A stretch of DNA of 64,000 nt from Nitrosomonas sp. Nm34 (GTDB lineage Bacteria > Pseudomonadota > Gammaproteobacteria > Burkholderiales > Nitrosomonadaceae). A model generated the notes under the pieces. That model was not told the origin of the DNA. It worked only from the letters and a program-made list of their open reading frames with translations, and made no database searches. The position numbers and the translations under genes were made by a program. Shown in pieces: positions 36,547 through 46,475 of this stretch (positions within the stretch are counted from its first letter, which is position 1; every line of letters begins with the position of its first letter). The stretch lies in assembly GCF_900113925.1 (NCBI RefSeq), contig NZ_FORD01000008.1, forward strand, positions 1-64,000, given 5' to 3'.

Positions 36547-36822
36547 ATGAATATCTATGTTGGAAACCTATCTTATAATGTCACTGATACCATGCTTCAT
36601 ACTATTTTTGGAGAATTTGGAAAAGTGATGAGTATTAACCTTATTAAGGATAAATACACTGGTCAATCCAAAGGATTTGGCTTTGTAGAAATGGAAAAAC
36701 AATCTGCAGCTGAAGAAGCAGTCAAGAAGTTAAATGGACGTGCTATGGATGGAAGGAATATTACTGTTAATCTCGCACGTCCACGGGGAGAACGTACGCA
36801 ATCCAAGCAACGCAGATGGTAA
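36547..36822 (+). CDS. RRM-type RNA-binding protein
   Basis: A 91-residue single-RRM protein. RNP2 is MNIYVGNLSY (IYVGNL) and RNP1 is KGFGFVEM; the C-terminus is a short basic tail (ARPRGERTQSKQRRW). It resembles the glycine-rich/cold-inducible RNA-binding proteins of cyanobacteria and betaproteobacteria, thought to bind single-stranded RNA and aid cold adaptation. Preceded by a long AT-rich leader. Followed at 36925-36965 by an AGGGTTAC/GTAACCCT hairpin with a large loop. Confidence 0.92.
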   Translation: MNIYVGNLSYNVTDTMLHTIFGEFGKVMSINLIKDKYTGQSKGFGFVEMEKQSAAEEAVKKLNGRAMDGRNITVNLARPRGERTQSKQRRW

Positions 36823-37083
36823 CTCCCACCTGCACAATCTGTTGTTAAAATAGATATCTAGAAATATCCTATACAGTTTAGCTGTGCAGGTTTAACAACT
36901 TATTCCTACCTTACTTTTTCATTAAGGGTTACCTCATACCAGATAGTTCGCATTGAAGTAACCCTAAAATAATGTCTGTGTGCAAGTATCAATGAAACAC
37001 GAAAAGAATCAAGCTCAATTCACTCTCCTTTTCTAGCCCTTGAATATATTAAATTCATTTGCTTTCATTTTTCTTGTTTCAAT

Positions 37084-38202
37084 TCAATTTAAGGAAAGGC
37101 TTGCTAACGCTTTCTCATGATTCCATTTTGCGTGAAAGAGATGGCCTTTTTTCTCAGGTGTACGGTCACTGGTCCAAGTGAGATATTTGCCATCAGGCGT
37201 AAATACCGGCAATCCATCAAAACCTTCTTTGTCCGTTACCCGCACCGGCTCTTTTTTGCCATCCACATCGACGATGTACAGCTCAAAATTCCGGTGTCCA
37301 TGGACATTGGTTGAGAAAATGATATATTTCCCGGAAGGATGATAGAAAGGCGCCCAGGACATCATATTGAGATGGGTAATTTGCTTCTGGTCTGAGCCGT
37401 CGATGTTCATGGTGAATATTTCTGCCTCTCTGCCATTGGCTGAAAAGCGGCGCCACACAATTCTTTTGCCGTCCGGACTGAAAAATGGACCGCCATCATA
37501 AGTATTGTTCTGAGTTAATCTTTTTACATTGGAGCCATCCGCATTCATAATGTAAATATCGATTAAAGAAGAAGGATCTTTTTTGAACAGCGCGGCTTCT
37601 TCCGCGGATAATTGCTCAGTGTAAGCCCTGCGGTTGGAAGCAAACGCGATCAGTTTGCCGTCAGGTGACCAGGAGGCTTCCGCATCATAACCCAGCGTAT
37701 TGGTAAGATTCTTGATTTTCCCACCTTGAAAGTCAGTTTCATACATGTCATAAAATTCATCATAGTCCCAGGCATACGATTGCCGTTCACCGGATTTTCT
37801 TCTTTCAATCTCGGCGGTCATCTTGGCTTTAGCATCAGGATCGTCATGGGTTGAAGAAAACAGTACTTTTTCTTGTAAAGGATGTACCCATGAACAAGTC
37901 GTTTTACCTGTTCCTGGTGATACCTGCTGTACCTTTCCATTCTCAAGATTCTTCAGGTAAATTTGATAAAATGGATTTTCCTCAGCTACTTCTGCCTGAT
38001 AAGCCATCCATTTCATGTCTGCGCGATAATAGGCCTCACCGACCCTGACTTCTTTGTCTGAAAGCTGATGCTCCTCGCTGATAAAATCGGCTGCACTAGC
38101 CTGATTTACTGTAAAGAAAACAAATGCTGAGAGTAGCCCATTCATAAATAGTAGCGCGTTAATATTAGAAAACATGTGTGTAAAACTTTTCATTTCGCTC
38201 AT
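37084..38202 (-). CDS. TolB-like WD40/PD40 beta-propeller protein, exported
   Basis: A 372-residue protein with signal sequence (LLSAFVFFTVNQASA). Propeller blades carry the PD40 pattern: SWSPDGKLIAFASNRR, FFSPDGKRIVWRRFS, FYHPSGKYIIFSTN and VFTPDGKYLTWTSDR, each paired with DIYIMNADGSNVKRLT-type strands. It likely sits in the periplasm and is not TolB itself, since no tol-pal genes are nearby. It is divergent from the peptidase gene starting at 38350, sharing the promoter gap, which hints at joint regulation. Confidence 0.85.
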   Translation of the reverse strand: MSEMKSFTHMFSNINALLFMNGLLSAFVFFTVNQASAADFISEEHQLSDKEVRVGEAYYRADMKWMAYQAEVAEENPFYQIYLKNLENGKVQQVSPGTGKTTCSWVHPLQEKVLFSSTHDDPDAKAKMTAEIERRKSGERQSYAWDYDEFYDMYETDFQGGKIKNLTNTLGYDAEASWSPDGKLIAFASNRRAYTEQLSAEEAALFKKDPSSLIDIYIMNADGSNVKRLTQNNTYDGGPFFSPDGKRIVWRRFSANGREAEIFTMNIDGSDQKQITHLNMMSWAPFYHPSGKYIIFSTNVHGHRNFELYIVDVDGKKEPVRVTDKEGFDGLPVFTPDGKYLTWTSDRTPEKKGHLFHAKWNHEKALASLSLN

Positions 38203-38349
38203 AAGTCAAGTTGCTAAAAAACATTTAAACAAAACATTAAAAACAAAGTATACAAGATATAAGCTTAACAAGTTGTTCCCAATGGGTTTGGTGATCTCGT
38301 CAAAATACTGCAAAATAAGTCGATAACAAATAGCGATAAAATTTAAAGA

Positions 38350-41300
38350 ATGAAAAAATCAATCAAATTGAGCGTGACATGGGGTTTCCTCATCAGCTGC
38401 TTACTCTATGGGGCAACCCTATTTGCCAGCAGTGAGCCATTCCATCATCAGATGCAAATTACACTCTTGCCAGATACCTCTGAAATTCGGGTAAAAGATC
38501 AAGTACGTGTGCCCGAACGCTACCGAAATAATAAAACAGCGATCCAGCTTGATTTCAGTCTGCATGCCGATTTGACCGTGACTGAAGTAAAAGGTGCGCA
38601 GATAACCATCCAGCAAAGCAAAACGGCTTTGAGCGCCAGGCCGGTTCCTTTAAAACTGTACACCTTGACCTTGCCACCCCAACAAGAGGAATTTACTTTA
38701 ACCTTCAGCGGAAAAATCAATCACGCCGTGCAGGGCCCGGGTCTGGAATACGCTCGCAGTTTCAGTTATACACCCGGACTCATCTCTGATGAAGGCATTT
38801 TTCTGGCCACATCCACCGCCTGGTATCCCCAGTTTGAGGATGCGATGGTATCGTTTCTTCTGAATATCCAAATGCCTGCCGAGTGGGATGCCGTCAGCCA
38901 GGGCACTTTGGTACATGAGCAAAAAACAGCAACCGCCCACCATGTAAGTTGGGAAGAGAAACAACCTCAGGACGATATCTATATCGTTGCGGGTCGTTAT
39001 CAGCGCTATACACAGTCAACAGGCGCAGTAAAGGCATTCGTTTACCTGCGTAGTCCTGATCAAGCATTAGCCCAGAAATACCTGGATACTACCGCACAAT
39101 ATATTGCCATGTATAACAAGCTGCTGGGGCCTTATCCTTATTCCAAATTTGCCCTGGTTGAGAATTTCTGGGAGACCGGCTACGGCATGCCCTCTTTTAC
39201 GCTGCTCGGCCCCAAAGTAGTGCGCTTCCCTTTCATCCTGCATTCTTCCTATCCGCATGAGATTTTGCATAATTACTGGGGCAATGGCGTCTTCGTCGAT
39301 TACAGCAAAGGAAACTGGTCGGAAGGATTGACGGCTTATCTTGCTGACCATCTGGTGAGTGAACAAGGGGGTAAAGGAGAGGAATACCGGCGTGACGTGC
39401 TGCAAAAATATACGGACTTTGTGAGCAAAGAAAAGGATTTTCCCATTGCCCAGTTTACTTCACGCCATAGTTCCAGTTCAGAAGCAGTCGGCTATGGGAA
39501 AACCATGATGTTTTTTCATATGCTGCGACAGCAATTAGGTGATAAGGAATTTGTGCGGGTGTTACGCACTTTTTATAAACAATTCAGATTCAAACAAGCG
39601 ACCTTTGAGGATTTGAAGGCAGCCTTTAACTCGCTTACGGGCAAGGATTTTTCTGCGTTCTTTGAGCAGTGGATCTACCATAGTGGTGCGCCCAATTTAT
39701 TAATACAGGAGGCACAGGCTGAACCCACAGCCCAAGGATTTAAGCTCAAGGCAGCAATCAAACAAACCCAGCAAGGCAAACCCTATCAGTTAACTGTACC
39801 TATTGCTGTTCATCTGGAAGGCGAAGCACAGGCTTACCAAGCGAACATCAGCATTGGTCAGTTAACCAATGAAATAGAAATGGATTTTAAAGCACGCCCG
39901 GTGCGCATTGATATTGATCCTCAATTTGATGTATTCAGGCGCCTCGATAACCGCGAAATTCCTGCTGCGCTATCACAAGGCTTCGGCGCGGAAAAACCGC
40001 TATTAGTGCTGCCAGCCAATGCGGATAAAGCCATATTGCAAGCGTATCAGTCTTTGGCTGCAAATTGGCAAAAAACCCAATCCAGTCAGCTGGAAGTGGT
40101 GCGCGATGATCAGCTAGCAACGCTTCCTGCCGATCGAACAGTCTGGATTATGGGCTGGCAAAATAAATTCAGCCAGGCGTTGGTTACAACTTTGGCAGAA
40201 CAGAATGTTGCCTATCACTCAGGCGCACTGCAACTGGATCAACACACTTATCAACCAACCAGGCATGCCATTGTGCTGACAGCCAGACAGCCAGCCAGTC
40301 CGGATAAAACACTGCTATGGGTAGCATCCGATCATCCCAATGCAATTACAGAATTAGCCAGAAAGCTGCCACATTATCGCAAATATAGTTACCTGGCATT
40401 TGAAGGCGACGAATTGACCAATATCAACAAAGGTCAATGGCCTGTTACCCAATCACCCTTGTCTCGGTTGATTAAGCAAAAGGATGATGCTTCGTTTACT
40501 TCCACTCATGTTGGCACTTTAGCCTTCCGCCGCGCATTGGCGGAATTGCCGTCGTTGTTTTCGGAAAGTCGTATGCTGGCTGATATCACCCATTTAGCCA
40601 GCGAAGCCTTCAGGGGGCGTGAATTGGGCAGTCCAGAATTGGAAGTTGCTGCAGACTATATCGCACAAAATTTCCAGCAAGCTGGTCTATTACCCGGTGG
40701 GGATAACAATAGCTATTACCAGACTTGGCAGCAAGAGGTAGGTGCACCGAAAGGAAAGATCACTTTGCGGAACGTGATCGGAATTTTGCCAGGCACTCAT
40801 CCGGAATTAGCTGGGCAAAGTTTAATCATTGGTGCGCATTATGACCATCTGGGCACGGGGTGGCCGGATGTGCGTGCTGCTAACCATGGAAAAATACATT
40901 ACGGTGCAGATGATAATGCCAGTGGAGTAGCCGTTATGTTAGAGTTTGCGCGACAAATCGCTACCAAATGGCAACCGCAGCGTAGTATTATTTTTATTGC
41001 CTTCACGGGTGAAGAAGCCAATCTGCTCGGTTCAAAGCATTTCATTAACAATACCAGCACCTATCCGGCAGAGAAAATAATCGCCATGCTCAATCTAGAT
41101 ACGGTAGGACGACTGGGTAACAATCCGGTAACACTGTTCGGCACCGGCACGGCGCGTGAACTGGTGCATGTATTTCGCGGCGCAGGCTTTGTCACCGGTA
41201 TTCCGGTCAACACGGTGCAGGACGATTTCGGTTCCAGCGATCAGGCGGCTTTCATCCAAGCCGGCATACCAGCTGTCCAATTCTTTGCCAGCGCACATGA

Positions 41301-41736
41301 AGATTATCATGCCCCCGGCGATACGGTAGATAAAATCGATACAGCTGGACTAGTTAAAGTGGCTGCCATCCTCAAGGAAGCAACCGAATATCTAGCTAAT
41401 CGTCCCGAACCTTTGACCGCGGCTTTGCCATCGCAACATGCGCAGCCAAAATCCACAACTGTTAAGGAGAAACGCAAAGCCAGCCTGGGCACAGTGCCGG
41501 ATTTCTCCCATCAAGGTGAAGGCGTACGCGTGGATAACGTTATTCACGACTCCCCAGCACATCAGGCACAGCTAAAGGCGGGCGACATCCTGATTCAATT
41601 AGCTGGAGAAATGATCAGCGATCTGGCAGCATATGCCAATATCTTGAGAACGCTTGAGGCTGGACAGAAAACTATTCTGCAATACCTGCGGGACGGTAAA
41701 GTAAATACGGTTGAGGTAGTTTTAGTTGAGCGGTAA
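38350..41736 (+). CDS. M1-like aminopeptidase / M28 peptidase / PDZ fusion, exported
   Basis: An 1128-residue protein with a signal peptide ([14 protein letters not shown]). Residues 20-540 are M1-like: [10 protein letters not shown] (His303, His307) with a third ligand Glu325 in NWSEGL, spaced by 17 residues instead of the usual 18. Residues 730-1030 are an M28 di-zinc peptidase: [10 protein letters not shown] (His830), [31 protein letters not shown] and [11 protein letters not shown]. Residues 1040-1128 form a PDZ domain ([20 protein letters not shown]). Both peptidase centres seem intact. It would digest peptides in the periplasm or outside the cell. No second gene in the operon. Confidence 0.88.
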   Translation: MKKSIKLSVTWGFLISCLLYGATLFASSEPFHHQMQITLLPDTSEIRVKDQVRVPERYRNNKTAIQLDFSLHADLTVTEVKGAQITIQQSKTALSARPVPLKLYTLTLPPQQEEFTLTFSGKINHAVQGPGLEYARSFSYTPGLISDEGIFLATSTAWYPQFEDAMVSFLLNIQMPAEWDAVSQGTLVHEQKTATAHHVSWEEKQPQDDIYIVAGRYQRYTQSTGAVKAFVYLRSPDQALAQKYLDTTAQYIAMYNKLLGPYPYSKFALVENFWETGYGMPSFTLLGPKVVRFPFILHSSYPHEILHNYWGNGVFVDYSKGNWSEGLTAYLADHLVSEQGGKGEEYRRDVLQKYTDFVSKEKDFPIAQFTSRHSSSSEAVGYGKTMMFFHMLRQQLGDKEFVRVLRTFYKQFRFKQATFEDLKAAFNSLTGKDFSAFFEQWIYHSGAPNLLIQEAQAEPTAQGFKLKAAIKQTQQGKPYQLTVPIAVHLEGEAQAYQANISIGQLTNEIEMDFKARPVRIDIDPQFDVFRRLDNREIPAALSQGFGAEKPLLVLPANADKAILQAYQSLAANWQKTQSSQLEVVRDDQLATLPADRTVWIMGWQNKFSQALVTTLAEQNVAYHSGALQLDQHTYQPTRHAIVLTARQPASPDKTLLWVASDHPNAITELARKLPHYRKYSYLAFEGDELTNINKGQWPVTQSPLSRLIKQKDDASFTSTHVGTLAFRRALAELPSLFSESRMLADITHLASEAFRGRELGSPELEVAADYIAQNFQQAGLLPGGDNNSYYQTWQQEVGAPKGKITLRNVIGILPGTHPELAGQSLIIGAHYDHLGTGWPDVRAANHGKIHYGADDNASGVAVMLEFARQIATKWQPQRSIIFIAFTGEEANLLGSKHFINNTSTYPAEKIIAMLNLDTVGRLGNNPVTLFGTGTARELVHVFRGAGFVTGIPVNTVQDDFGSSDQAAFIQAGIPAVQFFASAHEDYHAPGDTVDKIDTAGLVKVAAILKEATEYLANRPEPLTAALPSQHAQPKSTTVKEKRKASLGTVPDFSHQGEGVRVDNVIHDSPAHQAQLKAGDILIQLAGEMISDLAAYANILRTLEAGQKTILQYLRDGKVNTVEVVLVER

Positions 41737-42158
41737 TTGATCCAGTGGGGATGGGTTTATTCCATTTCCAAATCAAAAATGACGCGAAGGCGCGCCGCAG
41801 ACAGCATATATAATACGGCAAGGTGAAGCCGGCAAAGCCAAAGGGATTGTGAAATGGAATGGCTGGATTAGCAATGTTCGACTGGCATACACTAACTGGG
41901 CAGATTGTGAGAATGGCTTTGATGGAATGAAGCATCAATGGGGATAGAGTGGTTACACTACGCATGACCTAGAATACGCCTCAGTTGTCAAAAATGGATT
42001 GTTGGTCTACCTTTGTAGGTTACATCGTCAACAAAATCATCACCACCAGACTAAAAAATGCAGCGTCTCTGATCCACCTATCTTTCACCTCAGCTATCTT
42101 TCACCTAAGTTTAGTTCGAGTTAAAAGAGGCATTTATGTTGATTATTTGGAGAGTAAC
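41737..42158. other. Intergenic gap, 422 bp, containing repeat copy F
   Basis: Between the peptidase fusion and the LEA14-like lipoprotein. Besides repeat copy F it shows no convincing gene. A frame open from 41985 is the untranslated leader of the LEA14-like gene, whose true start at 42159 has GGAG. Confidence 0.6.
41760..41859 (+). repeat. Dispersed ~100-bp palindromic repeat, copy F
   Basis: TTCCATTTCCAAATCAAAAA at the left, GTGAAATGGAA at the right. The core GACGCGAAGGCGCGCCGCAG and ATACGGCAAGGTGAAGCCGG matches consensus, but the right arm is altered (AAAGCCAAAGGGATTGTGAA). It begins 24 bp after the peptidase stop codon. Confidence 0.88.
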
Positions 42159-42644
42159 ATGAAACGCATTGTTCTGATACTGTTACTGGGCATGGCTGTT
42201 TTAGTAGCTGGTTGCACGCAACTGGCTGGAATAAAGCAGAGTCCCGATATCACCTTGGCTGATATCGAACTTGTAAAACTTGGTTTCTTGGAGCAGCGAT
42301 TCCTCGTCAAGTTGCGCATCCGTAATCCAAATGACGTAGCACTGCATATCAATGGCATGACCTTTGATGTTGAACTTAACGGGACATCCTTCGCCAAGGG
42401 CCTGTCAGATAAGGCCGTGACCGTGCCGCGCATGGGTGAAACAGTAATAGATGTGGAAGCGACCAGCACGCTTGGAATGGTATGGAAGCAATTGAGCCAA
42501 TTGCAGAAATCTGGTCATGATCAGGTAGATTACCGGCTTTTTGGGCGACTTTTCCTGCGAGGTCTGAGCAGTAGTATTCCTTTTGAGCAGAAAGGTGACG
42601 TATCTTTGCCATTTAATAACGTTGAAAATTTAGAAAAATTTTAA
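42159..42644 (+). CDS. LEA14/WHy-type lipoprotein
   Basis: Start at the ATG at 42159 with GGAG upstream; 161 residues. The signal MKRIVLILLLGMAVLVAGC ends in a lipobox. The mature part is a WHy/LEA type 2 immunoglobulin-like fold: LRIRNPNDVALHINGMTFDV, ELNGTSFAKGLSDKAVTVPR. These envelope proteins are associated with desiccation or stress tolerance; the actual role is unknown. Monocistronic, convergent with the bacterioferritin genes. Confidence 0.85.
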   Translation: MKRIVLILLLGMAVLVAGCTQLAGIKQSPDITLADIELVKLGFLEQRFLVKLRIRNPNDVALHINGMTFDVELNGTSFAKGLSDKAVTVPRMGETVIDVEATSTLGMVWKQLSQLQKSGHDQVDYRLFGRLFLRGLSSSIPFEQKGDVSLPFNNVENLEKF

Positions 42645-42732
42645 CGCCTTTTTCTTAGCTAATTCGAATATTGCACAAACATCAAGACAGCAATGCTAGC
42701 TGTCTCACAAGCTTTGGATCGCCGCTCAGCTT

Positions 42733-43200
42733 TTACATCTGTGTCTGCAGGTAATTCTGCAATCCAACTTTTTTAATGAGCCCCAACTGTTGTTCCAGCC
42801 AATGCGCGTGGTCTTCCTCTGTATCTTCCAACATTGTTTCGAGGATTTCCCGCGTCTGGAAATCCTGCTCCTGCTCACAAACGGCAATGGCGTTACGCAA
42901 TGAAGTAATCACGGAACGTTCCAATTCCAGGTCATTTTCCAGCATTTCCGGCACGTCTTTACCGATTCTAAGTGGACTGCGGTTACCCACTGCTGGTACG
43001 CCTTCCAGGAACAAAATTCGCTTGATCAGAAGATCGGCGTGCTGTTTTTCATCATCCATTTCATGGTCAATGCGTTCATAAAGCTTATTGAAACCCCAAT
43101 CATCATACATACGCGAATGGGTAAAGTACTGATCCATTGAGGTCAACTCTCCGGCAAGGAGTTGGTTCAGGATATCGATAATTTTTGCGTTACCTTTCAT
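42733..43200 (-). CDS. bfr: Bacterioferritin, ferroxidase-type subunit lacking the heme Met
   Basis: A 155-residue ferritin-fold subunit. By alignment to E. coli Bfr the di-iron centre is complete: Glu18, Glu51, His54 (DDEKQHAD), Glu in LELERSV, and Glu127/His130 (TEEDHAHWLE). The axial heme ligand Met52 is replaced by Lys. It should therefore oxidise iron but not bind heme well. AAGGA precedes the ATG. The second bfr copy lies 16 bp upstream on the same strand, so the two are cotranscribed. Confidence 0.93.
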   Translation of the reverse strand: MKGNAKIIDILNQLLAGELTSMDQYFTHSRMYDDWGFNKLYERIDHEMDDEKQHADLLIKRILFLEGVPAVGNRSPLRIGKDVPEMLENDLELERSVITSLRNAIAVCEQEQDFQTREILETMLEDTEEDHAHWLEQQLGLIKKVGLQNYLQTQM

Positions 43201-43216
43201 AAGATATTTCCTTAAA

Positions 43217-43681
43217 TTATATTTTGGATTGCAGATAGTTCTGAATACCCACTTTTTCAGCCAGCTCTAACTGGGTTTCCAACCAATCGAGATGATCTTC
43301 GGTATGTTCCAGTATTTCCTCAAGCAGCTCACGGCTGACATAATCAAGCACAGATTCGCAATGATCGACCGCCTCTATAAGTTGCGCTCGAATAGCGGTC
43401 ATCAGCTCCAGATCTCCCTGAAGCATTTCTAGCGGATCCACCCCAATCAGCAATTTTCCAAGATCCTGCAGATTAGGGAGGCCTTCCAGAAAAAGAATCC
43501 TTTCGATGAGGCTGTCTGCTTGTTTCATCGCCTTGATTGAGGCTTTATAAGTGTGTTCATTCAATCCATCCAACCCCCAGTTTTTGTACATTCTGGCATG
43601 GAGAAAAAACTGGTTGGTAGCAGTAAGCTCGTTTTTCAATACCTTGTTCAGAAGGTTTACTGTTTGATTGTCGCCTTTCAA
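43217..43681 (-). CDS. bfr: Bacterioferritin, heme-type subunit with degraded ferroxidase site
   Basis: A 154-residue subunit. It keeps the heme-ligating Met52 ([10 protein letters not shown]) but has Ala51 and Gln54 in place of the Glu51 and His54 iron ligands, so the ferroxidase centre is broken; Glu18 and Glu127/His130 remain. Together with the downstream copy it fits the known two-subunit bacterioferritins (Neisseria, Magnetospirillum), where one subunit oxidises iron and the other carries heme for release. The start is a TTG at 43681, well supported by GGAGG seven bases upstream. Confidence 0.92.
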   Translation of the reverse strand: MKGDNQTVNLLNKVLKNELTATNQFFLHARMYKNWGLDGLNEHTYKASIKAMKQADSLIERILFLEGLPNLQDLGKLLIGVDPLEMLQGDLELMTAIRAQLIEAVDHCESVLDYVSRELLEEILEHTEDHLDWLETQLELAEKVGIQNYLQSKI

Positions 43682-43999
43682 CTTGATACCTCCATTTGGT
43701 TAATCGTGCACCTGACTGTAAATACAGCGCGATGTTTAATTCAGGTTTTATGCATTATAAAGCCTGTAGAATACAAAAACAACACTAAGATATTGATTAA
43801 TAAATGAAAACTATTCTTAATATTGTTTCTGCTCGCGTCTGCGACATAGTCGAGTCGGGAGTTCTAACATACCCAAAAGCGTGATGGAGTATGATCACAG
43901 TGCCATGAAGCAATTTGTCAATTTGTAAATATTGGAAGAAGAAGGGCAGAAAAGGGAACGATCCTACAAGATATGATGGCTTGGATTAGGGCTATCTAT

Positions 44000-44049
44000 C
44001 AGCCAGATGAAGCCAGCCAAGCCGACAAAATCAGTTGTGACTTGGTAAG
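44000..44049 (+). repeat. Degenerate half-copy of the dispersed palindromic repeat (copy H)
   Basis: AAGCCAGCCAAGCCGACAAA followed by ATCAGTTGTGACTTGG resembles the right half of the consensus (GAAGCCGACAAAGTCAGTTT, TGATTT). The left half is unrecognisable. Confidence 0.45.
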
Positions 44050-44261
44050 GCAATAACAGGGATGCGTCCCTCAGTCAGCACCTTGCGCGGATGACTCTCC
44101 TCCGAAACTAACTGAACCATTAGGTTTGAATACGCCAAGCATTTTTTACTCTCTACGCATCGCCGCCATCCGTTTCCTTAGTCAACGCACAGACCGTGAT
44201 TTGCGCATGTAGTGCATTAAGAGACAATAACCATGTTTGCCATAGCGCTGCCGGTTCTATA

Positions 44262-44284
44262 TCTCATCTCATCTCATCTCATCG
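44262..44284. repeat. ATCTC pentanucleotide tandem repeat, 4.6 units
   Basis: Four full ATCTC units plus ATC in succession, upstream of nothing obvious (the cupin gene ends at 44348 on the minus strand). May vary in length by slippage; no phase-variable gene is attached. Confidence 0.8.
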
Positions 44285-44347
44285 ATTTATATTAATTCAT
44301 TAGACCGTAAGCAGCATTGCAAGCGAGCGCATTGGCTTTTTGGCGTA

Positions 44348-44692
44348 TTATTCTGATTTCTCCCCACCTTTAGCCCCCCAGAAAACCACCCAAGTTAAAA
44401 AATCAGGTGAAAAATTCTCAAAACGATGCTCGACATGGGCTGGAACAAAAAAGACAGTACCGGCTTCGAATGGATGACGTTCTCCTGCCATGACAAATTC
44501 ACCATGTCCAGAATGAATAAAATAAAGCTCATCTTGCTCGTGCGGCGTTTGTATATCTGTGCCACGAGGCGCATATAATTCGACAGACATTGAACCATGT
44601 GCAAACGCTAGCGCAAATGGCTCACCCATTGGCCATTCCTGAGTAACTGGACCGGGTATTCGTTTTAAAAGATCAGATAGAGTTGCTTTCAT
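44348..44692 (-). CDS. Cupin domain-containing protein
   Basis: A 114-residue single-domain cupin. The two conserved motifs are HEQDELYFIHSGHGEFVMAG and AGTVFFVPAHVEHRFENFS, supplying His and Glu metal ligands. Small cupins may be isomerases, dioxygenases or sensors; the substrate cannot be told. Starts at ATG 44692. A separate unit from the pseudokinase gene, which is upstream on the same strand with about 110 bp between. Confidence 0.87.
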   Translation of the reverse strand: MKATLSDLLKRIPGPVTQEWPMGEPFALAFAHGSMSVELYAPRGTDIQTPHEQDELYFIHSGHGEFVMAGERHPFEAGTVFFVPAHVEHRFENFSPDFLTWVVFWGAKGGEKSE

Positions 44693-44804
44693 AAGTGGTC
44701 GAAAGTCAGTTACAAGTTAATGATAAAAATCATATCAGTTGACGATTTGACAGAGATCCCTCAGAGCCACTTGACCGGCTTTAAAATCGAAATCAAGCAT
44801 CGGA

Positions 44805-46475
44805 TCAATTTTTCTTTGCAACAGCCAACTCTGCTCGAATGCGATGTAATTTGGGATCGTCCGGTAAAACAGATTCAGCTCTTTGCAGATACAGTCCGGC
44901 TTGTTCCAGTCTACCGTCAATTCTAGCCTTGTCGATAAGTTGGGCATACTGATCGACGATTCTTCGCAGCCCGGAAAGTGCTTCTACGTTGTCTGGATCG
45001 ATTGCGAGCACCATCTGGTAGTATTTATAAGCATTGTCTCTACGCGGTGTAGTGAAACGCATCGCTTTCATGGCTTTTTCAGCCATAGCCAGATACACTT
45101 TGATGGCATCTTCATTCATAGGTTTTGCTGACAAATCCTGATCCGCAGGCTGAGAAACTAACGACTTAACCGCCATCTGTTGTTGGCCCGCATTAGATTT
45201 CGATGCAGTGGCGGCATTATCCTGCAGCTCACCTTTGTTAATTGATCTATTTGCTGCTGATGAAGGCGTCTGTGTTGGTATCTGGCGATTTTCTGGCTGG
45301 CTGGCTTGATTACGGGCCAAGGCGACAGTTTGATCTTCTGGCCCTTCTGGTGCAAGGCTGGTTTGATCGTTATGGTGCGTAGCTGGAGGCTGAGTAGCGA
45401 TGGTATCTGGCTGATCATCAAATGGTTCTGAAGCTTTTTCACTAAACCACAAACCAGCGGCAATCGCTGCAATTATTCCGATCATGAGCCCCATCCCTAT
45501 AAAACGCCTGGCTACCGCACTACTCCTGGTATCATCCACAGTTTTCTGCTCGGTAGTGGCAGGCTTGGCTTGGCTCTCGGTATGCGTTGATTTGAGTAGC
45601 ATTAAAATCTCTGCTGCTGATTGTGGCCGATCGTTATAGTCAGGCCGTAACATCCAATTGATCGCTTGCAGCAATTCTGCGCTGTAGGCAGTACCTGCTG
45701 ATTCGGTAGGTAAAGTCATCGGATCGGGCTCGCCTTTGCTTAAAGCCATTATCCGGCTTTGGACCGCATCCGGATGACGCTGCGTCATACAATAATATAG
45801 GGTTGCGCCCAACGCATAAAAATCTGTTGCAGGCCCAGGCACACTCGCTTGCTCATATTGCTCTACAGCGGCATAACCGGTTGCTAATTCGTTAGCAAGA
45901 TTAGAGGTACGCGCGGCAATAGCCAAGCGTGCAGCAGAGAAATGGGTCAGCAGCGGTTCACCATTCTTGTCCAGCAAAATGGCCGACGGTTGAATTCCGC
46001 CATGAATAATTTTGCATTTATGAACCTCCTGTAGCGCATCCAGGATCGATATCAGAATGAATATTAATTCTGTTTCAGCAATTATTGTGTCAGGCTGGAC
46101 CAGCTTGTTAAGCGACAAGCCTTCCTGGTGAGCCATCAACTGGTAAGCCGTCCCATTGAATTGCAAGACATTCTCTGCGCCAGCAATATTAGGATGTTCG
46201 ATTTGCATGAGAATCTCGGCCTGATGCAAGAAAACCTTTAATCCATATTCAAAATTTTCTTTATCGCTTGGAGACTTAGGTTCGACAGCCAAACCATCGC
46301 TTGCACGAGTAGCGAAGTCATGGGGAAAATACTCGTGTATTTCTACCTGCTCCTTAATATGACGATTCCAGCCGTGATAAATGATATCGAACGCGCCAAT
46401 TTTTAAGGTATCTTTAATTTCGAAGACACCGATTTGGGTCCCCTCAGGCAGAATTTGATCGTGTATAGATGCCAT
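44805..46475 (-). CDS. Membrane pseudokinase with C-terminal TPR-like region
   Basis: Start at the ATG at 46475, giving 556 residues. Residues 10-290 have the bacterial Ser/Thr kinase fold, but key residues are lost: the VAIK lysine is His (QVEIHEYFP), the HRD catalytic motif is HGG (IIHGGIQPSAILL), and DFG is THFSA. A single transmembrane helix follows (GMGLMIGIIAAIAAGLWF), then a long Gln/Ser/Pro linker and a C-terminal TPR-like part (YQMVLAIDPDNVEALSGLRR). It probably scaffolds or senses rather than phosphorylates. No phosphatase or active kinase is next to it. Confidence 0.85.
   Translation of the reverse strand: MASIHDQILPEGTQIGVFEIKDTLKIGAFDIIYHGWNRHIKEQVEIHEYFPHDFATRASDGLAVEPKSPSDKENFEYGLKVFLHQAEILMQIEHPNIAGAENVLQFNGTAYQLMAHQEGLSLNKLVQPDTIIAETELIFILISILDALQEVHKCKIIHGGIQPSAILLDKNGEPLLTHFSAARLAIAARTSNLANELATGYAAVEQYEQASVPGPATDFYALGATLYYCMTQRHPDAVQSRIMALSKGEPDPMTLPTESAGTAYSAELLQAINWMLRPDYNDRPQSAAEILMLLKSTHTESQAKPATTEQKTVDDTRSSAVARRFIGMGLMIGIIAAIAAGLWFSEKASEPFDDQPDTIATQPPATHHNDQTSLAPEGPEDQTVALARNQASQPENRQIPTQTPSSAANRSINKGELQDNAATASKSNAGQQQMAVKSLVSQPADQDLSAKPMNEDAIKVYLAMAEKAMKAMRFTTPRRDNAYKYYQMVLAIDPDNVEALSGLRRIVDQYAQLIDKARIDGRLEQAGLYLQRAESVLPDDPKLHRIRAELAVAKKN

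Larger units (their letters stand above)
43682..44347. other. Intergenic gap, 666 bp
   Basis: Contains a degenerate half-copy of the dispersed repeat (about 44000-44049) and a 5-bp tandem repeat (44262-44284). Frames here contain stops; a stretch on the minus strand around 44161-44220 looks faintly protein-like (LNALHAQITVCALTKETDGG) but has no start or homolog I can name. No RNA gene seen. Confidence 0.5.

Noticed and set aside
41985-42158. Longer N-terminus for the LEA14-like protein
   Set aside because: The lipoprotein signal and ribosome-binding site place the start at 42159.
44150-44230. Protein-like minus-strand stretch in the bacterioferritin-cupin gap
   Set aside because: No start codon context, interrupted by stops and no family recognised.
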